NCBI GenBank assembly: GCA_002633005.1
Contig: NMRA01000019.1
Coordinates: 1,261,052 to 1,287,281 of the forward strand
Source of the DNA: Phoronis australis
Lineage: Eukaryota > Phoronida > Phoronidae
Reading direction: 5' to 3'
Length of the DNA: 26,230 nucleotides
Part shown: positions 1-12,400 of the stretch, piece after piece
Numbering within the stretch: position 1 is the stretch's first letter
Layout: each line of letters opens with the position of its first letter
Notes under the pieces: generated by a model
What the model was told of the DNA's origin: nothing
Seen by the model: only the letters and a program-made list of their open reading frames with translations
Databases searched by the model: none
Position numbers and translations under genes: made by a program

Positions 1-279
1 TTAGTGACTTAGAAGTTTGCGTAAGGTTGTAAATCATAGGTTTCGTTCACGCTCAATAGTCCTTTTAAAGTTGATTTTGAAAATCAGAGTATAACTGTCT
101 TTGTTGTCCTGAGTAACTAAATACAGCTTAAACAAAAATTTATGATCCTGGCGCAGTTTGTTGTTGTTTTATTACTCCCTATGGGTTCTGAATAGCCCAG
201 CTCAGAATGAATTTAAGGAAACGTCACCGTAGGTTGTTAAAATGTCACTGTTGTGACGTTGTTTATTGCTATGTTTCAG
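1..279 (+). other. Partial cadherin intron
   Basis: AT-rich sequence before the first visible exon. No open cadherin segment or other feature is seen. It ends in the TTTCAG acceptor. Confidence 0.6.
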
Positions 280-459
280 GCCTCTCAAAGAGACAACTCG
301 GACAAGGCTGACTTCGCTACATTGTATGTTAACGTCAACAACAACAATGAGTACTCACCAGAGTTCATAAAGAGGCTGTGGAGGGTCAGTATTCCAGAGT
401 ATCCAGATCTCAAGAATGGGGACTTGGTGGTGAAGCTGGAGGCTGAAGACAAGGATTTT
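280..459 (+). CDS. Cadherin exon 1 of the window (end of EC0, start of EC1)
   Basis: Acceptor TTTCAG ends at 279 and donor GTGAGT starts at 460; phase 0 to 0, 60 codons. The first half is the last strand of a preceding EC (ATLYVNVNN). The linker NNNNEYSPEF stands where DXNDNXPXF is normal, so most calcium ligands are lost there. EC1 then begins, with its XEX (IPEYP) and DXD (EAEDKDF) intact. An upstream in-frame GTG exists, but it lies in intron sequence and is not a start; the gene continues beyond the left edge of the window. Confidence 0.85.
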
Positions 460-3400
460 GTGAGTGTAGCATACTAGCCAAAGGTCAGCCAGGTCTTGTA
501 TTATAGGTACAATAAACTCACGCCTTGGGTCATTAAACCAACCCTTGAATTAGGTCACTTACGGATGTAAAATGGTTTCATCTTGTTCCTTTCTCCAGTT
601 TGTCTAGGCTTGAGAAAAAATGACGTCATTAGCCGCTCTTCTATTCAAAACTAACTGCATTTATCAGATCCTCTCGTACATTCTTTAGGGATATATTAAG
701 CATCAGTTGCGATTGTGTATGGGTTTCTTTTTTATTCTTTTCTAGTAAACAGGTTGTTTGTCATTCAGTGACTGCAAAGGACCAGATTTTAATGACAGCT
801 TCAGTTTTTGTAGACCTCAATACGAAAAAATAGCCTTCACCACTTGTAAATTTTTTGTTTAACCTTAGGCAGTGCTATCACTGGCAGCCATCTTTGTTCC
901 CTAATCCCCAAACAAAAGAAGTCCATCGGGTGTGGTAACTGGCTAGAGTAATACCAACCAGTAGGAATCTTTCAATGTTAAAGATTGGGAAGTGAGATGT
1001 AGCGCCTCATTGTTCAAGATTACTTCAGGCCATGCTCATTGTGTTGCTAAGTCACCGTGGGTTACTTCAGGCCATGCTCATTGTGTTGCTAAGTCACCGT
1101 GGGTTACTTCAGCTGCCAAAACAGTATATGGCTGTCACAGGAAGTCCAACCATTTTATTGTATTCAATTTGAGTTTAAACAAAGGATAAGAACGCGATGA
1201 TGTTGCTTTGAAAGAGCAAATAGGCTTTATACCAAAACCTAAGAACATTGGTTTATAGCAACTTTCTTCAATACATGGAAGTCTGAAGTAGTCAATAATG
1301 GCTTCACGTAGATGCAGGGGGAGTCGGTGTAGGGACATGCGGCCTATGCAGGTGGGTATGGCTTCTCATGATGGGAGCATTTCGACCTCTCACGTATCAT
1401 CTTTGGTAAAATTTTGCATCGTTGGTTTCGTCTAGGGTGGGTAAATGAAAGAAGTCATAATCTAGAGCACGTACTGTATCCAAATTATAGTGTCAGCACT
1501 TGTATCTTGGTCTTCCTCTTTTTGAACTCTTGAATTCACCTATGTGTTCTCTGAGATATGAATTTAATCAGTGGCTACAGGTTTATTCAGACACCTATAT
1601 GATTGTATGTATTCTCTGAGAGATTATCAATCTAATCAATGGCTGCAGGTCAACAGAGTTCTGTCTTCATGTATCCTCTATTCGGTATTGTGAATTAAGT
1701 GATGTAAGAGAATTTGATAACCGTCTGCTGGCAACAGTGACCAGCTTTCTGAAACATGTCAATCAATTGTCATTTCGCACTCGCCGCTGCTAACTTTCAG
1801 GGAAAAATTCATACAACTGAAATCCGCTGGAAATTATTTGTTAGGTTGTGCTTGGGTGATTTTGATAGGATAATTGTTTTGGGCTGAAATGGAGGGTAGG
1901 GGTCTCAGCAGACTGCAGAGTACATCCAATTAAATTAAATTAAAGAGCTGATGGGGATATTTCCTTTGCACACCAACTTTACCCTCTCTGTGTAAAGTGC
2001 ATTTTTGTTGAGGTTTCGACCATCATTGTTGGTGGTGATATGCTAAAATGTATAATATGGATTTTTTGATGTTTTGTAGGGTAGAAATGGAAGGTTTGCT
2101 TATCATATCCTGTCCGGTGAGGTTGATGCGTTGGACTTCAATGTTGAAACTGGTGAGCTGACTGTGAGAGATGCCACTGTGTTTGACAGAGAAGTGAAGA
2201 ATGTCTATGAGATGGAAGTAAGATGTATGCCTTAACATTCATGTGATTGGAAACTAGTTGGATTGAAATTGTAACACTTGAATGGTCTGTAAAATAAGAT
2301 AATACACTCAGTGAATGGAATACAGGATGATATAATATAATTGGTTATTCAATACTAAAGACTTAGGTCACTGGTGAATAAGAAATCCTTTTTCGCAGCG
2401 CCTCATTTACAGTCAACCTGTGTCACACATTTGCTCCAAGAACATCTCTATCTAGAGTCGTGATATATCTCATTGTTAATGCATGTTGCTGTACCATTCA
2501 GGTGACTTGTGTGGAGACAGAGTCGTTGGAGCGTAAGGAGTCCAGTTACCCAGCTACTGTGAGAATATCACTGAGTGATGCTAATGACAATGCACCAGTG
2601 TTTGAAAAGACGTCTTACTCATACACTGTCAGAGACAGCCACCCTGAGGGAACACCAATACAAAAAGTAAGTTTATAGCACTTATGTCTAAGGGACACAA
2701 TTGATCTTGGGGGCTAAAACACATTTTTAGGGTTATTGTTGGGCATGATAGACTTCTTGAAATTATTAGCTTTGTCTAGAGCTATGAGACGGGGAGACTA
2801 TGTTGTGTTTTGTAACTTTATTTAAAATTGCTGATTCTCGACATTGGCTTCCAGTCATTCAGTACAAATAACTGAAATCGAGGCTAGTCACCTTATTAAG
2901 TTAATGTGCTTTAAATATTCGACTACTAGCCACATTTGACTTTTTACTTTACTAGCTAAGCATTGCGTACTGCAACCGTTTAGTTTGTGGACTCGGATAT
3001 GCCTTGGAACTGGTCTCAGCTATGCACATTTTCGTTGATAATGTCACCTTAACAATTTTAAAACAAACTTTATTACATTACATGATATCATTTTTCAATG
3101 TTTGGTGGAGAAGTGCCCAATTTATTTGTGAATGTGGCATTGGGAGTGAAATTGATAGTACGTTGCATTTGGTTCTGCGCTAATCTCTGCAAGTTGTTGC
3201 ACTTTGTAGGACGGCAGTAAGGTAGTAGCCCACGATGCTGACATTGGTGTGAATGGACAGATCAAGTATACCATAACTTCAGTATGGAACACCAGGGGGA
3301 CCACCTCATTGTCAGACATTGGAAGGTTCTTGGTATCTAGTGAGGGCCAGATCATCCTTAATAGGAATTTCAGGCTGATGAGACGGATGAAGAGATTCCC

Positions 3401-6400
3401 CGAATACGCTCTGGAAGTACAGGCGACGGACAAAGCAGCGGACAAGACTAAGAGAAGGTATGTATTTTGTGCTGAGATGGTTGGACTTTTTGTCTCGAAC
3501 TAGTGAACTTAATGTACAAACCACCACAAGAATATAGTATCACTAATATAATATATCATCTTTAATATATTATGATATATCTTCACTAATATGTTATATT
3601 ATATCACCACTAATATATTGTATTATTTCATCACTATATTTTATAGTATATTACATCACTAATTGTTGCAGTTTGTAAATGACATGGTTAATAATGGCAA
3701 TTATTAAATCTTTTTACATAATCTTACCTCATATGTCCAATCCTTTAATTTTAAGATATAAAGACGATCACAGTGATTAGCCCCCTTTATGTGCTAAGCA
3801 ATGCAATGACAAGGCCTGTGCCACTGCTCGCATAAGAACTACATGTTTTTGTAAAATTTGAACTTTGATGTTGTTTTATTCAAAGATAACAATCATGAAC
3901 ACCAAATGGTACCCACTGTGTCTGACATATGTGAAGGTTTCCAGCAAAATTGCCTTCCTGTCTGTGATCAGCGTTCTTATATCAGCAGACTTGAGGAGAA
4001 AGAAGTACCATAATAGAGATGTGTTCACAAAATTGATGGAGTTGTCTCTCTCTGCTACTCCTTGTGCATTAACTGTGAATGATTTAGTGTTGAGTTTAGT
4101 TGGCTAGCAGTGCAACAGTTACCAGCTCCTGTGGTTTTCAGTATAGTCGAGTCCTTGAGCAAGGCACTTAACTGCATTTTTTATGTTGATTCAGCTGTAT
4201 AAACAGACAATAGTCAATTACAGGGCCCCCAGATTTTAGAAACCAGCCTGATGCTTGTTAGTTCAGTATAGAAATCTGGTTTTCAAAATGCAGGACCTGT
4301 GTAAGTAACTATTACTATTTATAAATGTGCCAGACATGACTGGGAAGTGACCTGGCTGGATTCCTAATCGTTGGAGTTAATTAAAGACTGTTATCCACTC
4401 AAGTTACAGAAACTGGAGTTAGCAACTGGTCAATGNATAAAGACGATCACAGTGATTAGCCCCCTTTATGTGCTAATCAATGCAATGACAAGGCCTGTGC
4501 CACTGCTCGCATAAGAACTACATGTTTTTGTAAAATTTGAACTTTGATGTTGTTTTATTCAAAGATAACAATCATGAACACCAAATGGTACCCACTGTGT
4601 CTGACATATGTGAAGGTTTCCAGCAAAATTGCCTTCCTGTCTGTGATCAGCGTTCTTATATCAGCAGACTTGAGGAGAAAGAAGTACCATAATAGAGATG
4701 TGTTCACAAAATTGATGGAGTTGTCTTTCTCTGCTACTCCTTGTGCATTAACTTTGAATGATTTAGTGTTGAGTGTAGTTGGCTAGCAGTGCAACAGTTA
4801 CCAACTCCTGTGGTTTTCAGTATAGTCGAGTCCTTGAGCAAGGCACTTAACTGCATTTTTTATGTTAATTCAGCTGTATAAACAGACAATAGTCAATTAC
4901 AGGGCCCCAGATTTTGGAAACCAGTCTGATGCTTGTTAGTTCAGTAGAGAAATCTGGTTTTCAAAATGCGGGACCTGTGTACGTAACTATTACTATTTAA
5001 AAATGTGCCAGACTTGACTGGGAAGTGACCCGGCTGGATTCCTGATCATTGGAGTTAATTAAAAACTCTTATCCACTCAAGTTACCAGAAACTGGAGTTA
5101 GCAACTGGTGAATTAGCTTAATTTACATCTGTTGCCTCGTTCCCTTCAGAGCAGCTAAGACCAGAGTCACTATCAATGTTGTGGAAACCAATGACCACCC
5201 GCCAGTGTTCATCAACCAAAAGTTGGGGCACCTCTTGTCACACAACCAAGCCTTGGAGTTAGGATTGCAGTCTCAGGGGTCGCGGACAGAGTTCACTTCT
5301 CATGTAGCTGAGAATTCATCACCAGGGGGTCTTGTGCTGAAAATGCCAGTGTGTAGTTTCTCTATTTCTGTTCAATGTTCTCATTTTAGTATTATGTACG
5401 AGCAATAGTTTCAGCATGTGTTATTTAACGTTTTAAATTTTATTAGTGACAGGGTTTGGCATTGAGGTTCATGTGGTTGTAAGGAAAGAAGAATGATCAT
5501 TACACTGTCTAGTAATCAATAAAAATCATTTCCAAGGAAATACATTTAAGTCTGTTTTAGCTCCAGTGCCAAGTTTTCTCCTGAGACGAGTAGCCTGAGT
5601 TTTGCTCACTACAGTTGAGTATGATCAACCATAGCTGGTGTAAGCACTTCATGTTTTGAGACTTATCCCTCAGCTACAGACATTTCATATGTCGAGTGTC
5701 AGATGTCCATTTTGATTATGGCTGTCCACTGATACATTTTAAATTTGCAATTTCACTGATGCGATAAAGTTGTTTTTGCCCTCGTCTAAAGGAAATATAT
5801 TCCAACAACTTCAGACAAAACATTGTCTTACTATGAGAGGAGTTACATTAATTTGAAGAGTGAAAGTCACGGAATTAGCACAATGGGGTCTGCTTGTAAA
5901 CTGCTTTCTGGAGAAACTTGACACCACAAATGCTTAGTTTGTGTAGCTGAATTAGGCTTAACACCATGATCCAGACGGAAATTGCATAACTCAAAACAGT
6001 TCTTTTAGCTTCAGGAGAAAACTTGGCTATGTTCTTTATGAAATGTTGAATGTTTTCCAAATTTACAGTGATTGCGGTAGTCCCATTTCAGACATCTGTA
6101 GACATCTGTAAGTCTACCTTGATTTTAGGTTCAAGATGCTGATGGGGATGAAGACATCTTCCTCAATTACAGAATTACATCCGGTAATGACGGGGACGTG
6201 TTTGACATTTCCAACAGGTAGAACCTTTGTGTCAACATTATTGGTTTTTGTTAGCTGGTAGCTTGTACATCTAAACTAATTGCCTTATACATTAGAGATA
6301 GATGCCTGTTAATAATGTTCCCAGTATGTTTTTCTGTAATTTTGGCACATGTGGTATTTGATTTCCAAGAGTACAAAGTTGCAAGGTGCATCATGTAATT

Positions 6401-9400
6401 AATTCTTTTAGCAATAACAGTTGAACCAGTCGTCAAAAAGGACCTTCTCTCAGGCACACTTCACAAATTTGCTGTTACAGCAGTAAGGGGGCTCTGTTGA
6501 TATACAGGCTTGTCCTTCAGGTGGAGTTGTTTTTGTAGGGGTTGGCTGACACATGTGAAACCACTGGACAGAGAGAATCATACTAGGTTTGACCTTGTGG
6601 TGCAGGTGTCTGATGGAAAACACGTAAGATTAAACTTACGGAAACTTATTAACAAGTCATATTGTTGTCAAATGTCTTGTGACCTTAAAGTCAACATGTT
6701 CTTAAGGTAACATTGGGCTTTTAACTTTATATGTTTTGGCTTTGTTGTGAGTTGTCATTTATGCAACGGAGAGCTCATAAAGTGATACTAGTAAGACGAT
6801 GGTTCAATTGCATAAATGCATATTGTCAGTTAGTCACATGGCACCCATAGCCCATAGATGCCTGGTGCTAGTGAACAGCTGTATGTTTTCAATCAGTTTC
6901 TCTAACAACATGAGGACCCATTTTTATCAATGCCATCTGGTGGTGAATATCATGCTCTACATTTGTGTATACCATCACAGCATAATTCTACATTCAGCAT
7001 TTAGCATGAAGTAGTAGTAAAACCTGCAATATCACAATGATAACTTTTGGGTTGTTGATACTTGTCTGAAAAAAATGAAATGTATTGCTTGTGTAGCTTC
7101 ACTGCCAAAGCAAGGATACTTAACATCTTCATGAAAACGTTTACAAGACTTTGACGCTATTAAATCTCATTGACCCAGAATACCAATGCACTAAATGCCT
7201 AGTCTGTGTCTTTGTAGCCTGGAATAAATTATTGTAGTGTTGCGATTCGTAAGTTCTTCCCATTGCAAGTAAAGCTTCATTTCACAATACTGACTACCAT
7301 ATCTCTTTCTCTCAGACTGCTGACGCCATGGTTCACGTCATGATTGTTGACAGTAACGACAATGCACCTATCTTCAACCAGTCTCTATATGTGTTCACTA
7401 TACCTGAAGAATCAGGTGTAGGCACTGTTGTGGGTCAAGTGTACGCTACTGATGGAGATGAAGGTGTCAATGGACAGGTGTCATATCGTCTCCTCAATAA
7501 TGAAGATGACTCTGATGAACTATTTGTTATTGATGAAAAGGTATAACCAGACTTTACATTATTTATTAACGTGCCCATTGTTTGTCTACATAGTTAGAGT
7601 CAGTGCATTTGCTAAGTTTTCACTTAGAATTTTTTATTGAATACAATGTTTAACATTCATAAGTAGTTTACTGTCTGTCTATAGTTTGTTGGTTAACTGA
7701 AGGAACTTGAATGTAGTAAATGTAAATTACACTGCTAATGGGAACTTCATATTTCAGACTGGAGTGATTTATGTGCAAAGGCTGAGTTGGTTGTTTGACA
7801 GAGAGCGGAACACTTTCTTCTCTCTGACTGTGGAGGCTACAGACACTGGGGAAAAACCAAAGACTGTGAGTAAGGAGTTATAAATTGACAATCAAATGAG
7901 TGCCGAGTCACTGTTTGTAGCTTATTCAGATGTGCAGTTGTTTATCCATGTATAGACGTATCACAGCTATCATCTTTGCCACTTACCTAATACACAAATA
8001 ATGTAGAAATTACAATAGCAATTCAAACAAGAATTTAATTGACTAAAAGAAATTATGTTTGGAGTCACTGGATTAGGAAATAGAAATGTTGTGACCAAGT
8101 GATTGCATTCTTACCAATAATTATAGACTCGGTTATTATTTAAAGAACTCTAATTTTTCATCATTATGTATAACTGCATGTCTTATGTCAAGCATTGTTG
8201 TCAAGGCAACAACAGAGGTGAAGGTTAAGCTAAAGAACATCAATGACAACCCACCTGTGTTCAAACATCTGCGTTATCATGGGACTGTGGTGGAAGACAA
8301 CGAGGATCCCATACAAGACCAGGTTGTGAAGATGGTAGGTGTTCTATCTACTATACTATAATAACTGGTAGTTTGTGTTCAAACATCCTCACTGTCAAAA
8401 GGCAGTGATGGAAGACTGTGGTGAATACAAGACCAGGTGGAGAAGGTGGTAAGTGTTCTATCAGTGTATACTGTTGTAGACACTGGTAATTAGTGTTCGA
8501 ACACCCTCACTATCAAGAGACAGTGATGGGGGACAATACAAGACCAGGTAGTGAAGATGGCAAGTGTTCCATCTATCTAATACTGTCAGTAGTTTGTGTT
8601 CAAGCACCCTCAGTATCAAGAGACAGTGATGGGGGGACAGTAGTGAACCAATACACGACCACGTGGTAAAGATAGTAAATGCTCAATCATATTCCATCAT
8701 TATATGCTGTTCTAGCCTTGTGTAGTTTGTGTTGAAGCACCCCTGCAGTCTCCTGATATATGAGGATTATCAAGGAAATTATAATACAACACCATGTGGT
8801 GTTAATGGTTGTATTTATTATGTTAAGATTTGTGCTCAAGCACTCGCAGCTGACACAGGACAGTAACACAGTGGATAATTCTTTGTGTAATTATAATGTT
8901 GCTTATCATTCACCTATGGTATCAGTGGTGGTTTGAATCCTAAAACCCCTTCACGATACTGTCAAGGCAATTCAAACTTGCATCAAGTGACAAAATCATG
9001 ACCAAATCATTGATTATACTTAGTGAGTGGTTTTATTGTTGACGTACGTAATCATGATGGCGTTCTCCCATTCAGTGACTACCAGAAATAGAGCAGTTGT
9101 GAGCATGTGATAACATCTAGCTCCTTTGTTAACTGCCGAGCACAGTCTTTTGTCTGATATGACAACATGCAAGACAATTATCTACCAGGCTTATTACCGA
9201 CCACATGTGAACGCAGTCAAACCCAGTGGGAATTGGTATTGGATTGTCATAACTTCAGTTGTAGTTGGGCGATTTTGGTGATTCAAAAACTAAACATGAT
9301 CAGCATTTGACGGGAAATTCAGAAATGCTATTGGTTTGTGTTCAAATTTGTTATAACTTAACTTTTATTTTTAACAGCACAGCCCAGTCAGGCTAGATAT

Positions 9401-12400
9401 GATCTTATCAGAGATTAGAGCTGGCCCTCCAACCATAAGTGCCAGAATGGAGTTAATCCTTCATGTAAGATGCTGGCTACAGTGGTCATCCTCTCAACTT
9501 GTTGTTGTGCTATAGAATCGAACAAGTTGGGCTCAACGGGAAAACGCCCCGTAAATTTTTACTCTTAGCTATGATTTCTTGTAACTGCTGTTTGTATGTT
9601 TTTCTGTTTGAAAATGCCAGATAGATTCTTATGATAATTTTGTTTTGTTGTCTTTCCCATTCTATTTAGGAAGAGAAGATTGAGGTGATGGATAAGGATG
9701 GTTCATCCGATGATGTTCGCTTTAGCTTGTCTGGGTTGCTAAGTGAAATGTTCAACATCGACCCAATCACTGCACAGATCACTGTGGCCAATGCAGGTGT
9801 AATCGATTGTGAAGTCCGATGTGAATATGTTTTCAAGGTACTAATGATATACGATGTTGACAAAAACTTTTGTGTAGTATTAAAAGATTAACGAGTGTGC
9901 TTTGGCTGCATGTGCCTTTTGTTTTAAATATTTTTGCTTCCAAAAATGATTTTTTGACAAATCCAGGGTGTGTTTCCTACTTCGTAATTGCCTCTAAAAT
10001 ACTTCAATGAGATTGAGCTATATCCTATGTATCACTTTTTCAGATTGTCGCCACTGACAACAAAGGTCAAGGATTTGCCACTCTTGCTGATCTCACCATT
10101 ACCGTAAGCGACATGAATGACAATTCTCCACTATTCTCAGAAGCTTACGTGTTTGACCTTCAGAATGACCTCCCGGTCGGCAACATGGTGGGCAAGGTCA
10201 AGGCACGTGATGCGGACATGGAGGAAAAGAACAACCAAGTGATGTATATCTTGAAACAAGGAGGGTATGGGAAGTTTGGAGTTGACTTTGAGACTGGTTA
10301 GTATCATCAATGATGTTCTTTGAGTGGCAGTCTTCATATCAGGGCTTGGAATTTTCCACGGAAACGTGGATTTCCGCTTTTTTCAAATGTTCTGTCCGCG
10401 TATTTTATTATATTTCCGCGTAAAAAAAAATCGGATTTGATATAAAATTTCCGCGGCAAATTCTTACTGCCACGTTGCCGACAACTTTCACCTCGAAAAG
10501 CGGAAGTTGCTCTTTATGTTTCGGAGGAACGTAAATTGTCAACATTGCCGGGGCATCCGGGATAGCGTGGTGGATTTCCTCAATGGCGGCTCGTGTGATT
10601 GTAAACCGCGGTGACAAATACTACGACTCTGCAGCCAAAAATGTTTGGAGGTGGGAGTGGCAGATGAGCTAAGACAGACGCAGATGCACGCTTCCGGAGG
10701 TGGTACCGTTTTTTTTTTATTTTCTTTTAAATTTTTTTTAGTCCTCTCGATTTTTGTCGGCAAAAGGTCCACACTGACTTTTTCAAGGCTGGCTGCGCGC
10801 ATGTTTCGGGGCCGTAAAAATTTCCGCGTTGTTCGCCATTTGTCATTCCAAGCCCTGTCTAACTGCTGAGATTCCATCCTATTTGCTTGCAAAAACATAT
10901 TTAAGGACAGAGAATGAACATTCATTCATTCATACTTCCAGACTACTTCCAATGTTCAGTGGACGCGCTCTAGATCAGATGAGACAAAGCTGCCATCAGA
11001 GGTTGCACTCTTTTGAGTGAGACATTGTAGTTACATTTTCTAACACCAGTCCTTGCGTGCAGCTACATTCGCAATTTTTTCAGACAAGGGAACAATTTTC
11101 AAAAACTTGAACAAACTGTGGACTTTTCGTTGAAATAGAAATGGCTGGCCTGTGTGCGCCTGTTAGTTGCAGCCATATTCAAAAAGATTTTGAGTCTCAC
11201 AATATGTGTGTAAAACGAATGATGCGTTTAAATGATGAAACTATATATGATCAACATATGTCCTGAAAAAACGTATTAAGTGATATGTGCATCGCAAGCT
11301 TGTTACCAGGGATGAAAAGGAGACCGAGGTAGGCGATATAGGGTTATTTATTATGATGAAATACAATTACAAGGAAAGGGATAGAGAATACAAATTTAAA
11401 CAAATAAAAAATAATTATCTCTGGTAAGATGAGCAATAAGAAGTGTCCCCTGGAGCTAAGAGAAAATGCTGAAATGGGGGATGATAGAGTTGGGTAAAAA
11501 TGGGTAGGTTTAAGGCATATATATCTACGTGGCTAACACATAGAAACTGATCTGAAACAAGGACTTGACAACAAAGAAAATGCCTAAGGACACGTGACTA
11601 TCACCAGCTTATAAGAAACAAGAGCATATAGTTAATAGTGACCTTTTAGACAGTTTCCAGTAATAATGTACTTGTGTAAAAAGAAATGGCTAAATAGTTG
11701 AAATCATGAATTCATTTATTCTTAGGTAATGGTGACCATTTAGACACCGTCCAGTTGGATGTACTTTAATTGTAGCTTGCATGCACATACCCAAACACAG
11801 TGGTATGTGATAACGAAATTGTGCCTAACATTTACAGTCCTTAACAAAGTGGCTTGAAAAGTGTTGCTGCACAACCTGGTGACGTTTATTTGCAGGGGCC
11901 ATTATGCTGCAGGACAAGTTAGCCCGTGAACCCTTAGAGAACGAGTATACCCTTCAGATACAGGCCTTTGATACAGGTTACCCACGGCGCAGTGGGCTGA
12001 CTGATGTGACTGTACGAGTACCTGTCAATCACCCGCCTGTGTTCCGGGGGAACTTCTCATTCACTGTGGCTGAGAACCAGATGCCTGGAACGGTAGTTGG
12101 AACCGTGGATGCATTTGATAAGGATCATGATGAGTTGGAATATTACTTGAATTCTGATATTGGTGAGTCATGACAGTATATTGGTGAGTCATGACAGTAT
12201 ATTGAGAAATTACATGAAGCACAGTCTACTTGCATTCGCTGATTTTTGATTTCAAAAATAGAATATTGCTGCTCTAAAACTGGGTTGTGCTTTATGGTAA
12301 TTATTAAGTTATTTCCCTAAAAAATTGCCAAATTGTCTGATATAAAAACTTTACCTGAAATTCTTTTTTGACAGCTGTACATCGCAAACCATACTTGAGA

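Noticed and set aside
992-1189. 65-residue frame with an internal peptide repeat
   Set aside because: It only reflects the 42-bp tandem duplication.
3210-3221. Shorter exon 4 starting at 3222 after AAG
   Set aside because: It would give a more average loop length, but the TAG site at 3208-3209 has a better pyrimidine tract and matches the longer loops of EC5 and EC8.
3865-4786. Two 80-codon open frames with near-identical proteins
   Set aside because: They are copies within the 679-bp intronic duplication. They show no known motif, no splice context and no independent support for coding.
10539-10925. 128-residue minus-strand frame over the TIR element
   Set aside because: It crosses the element boundary into intron and has no transposase motifs such as a DDE or BED domain that I can see.
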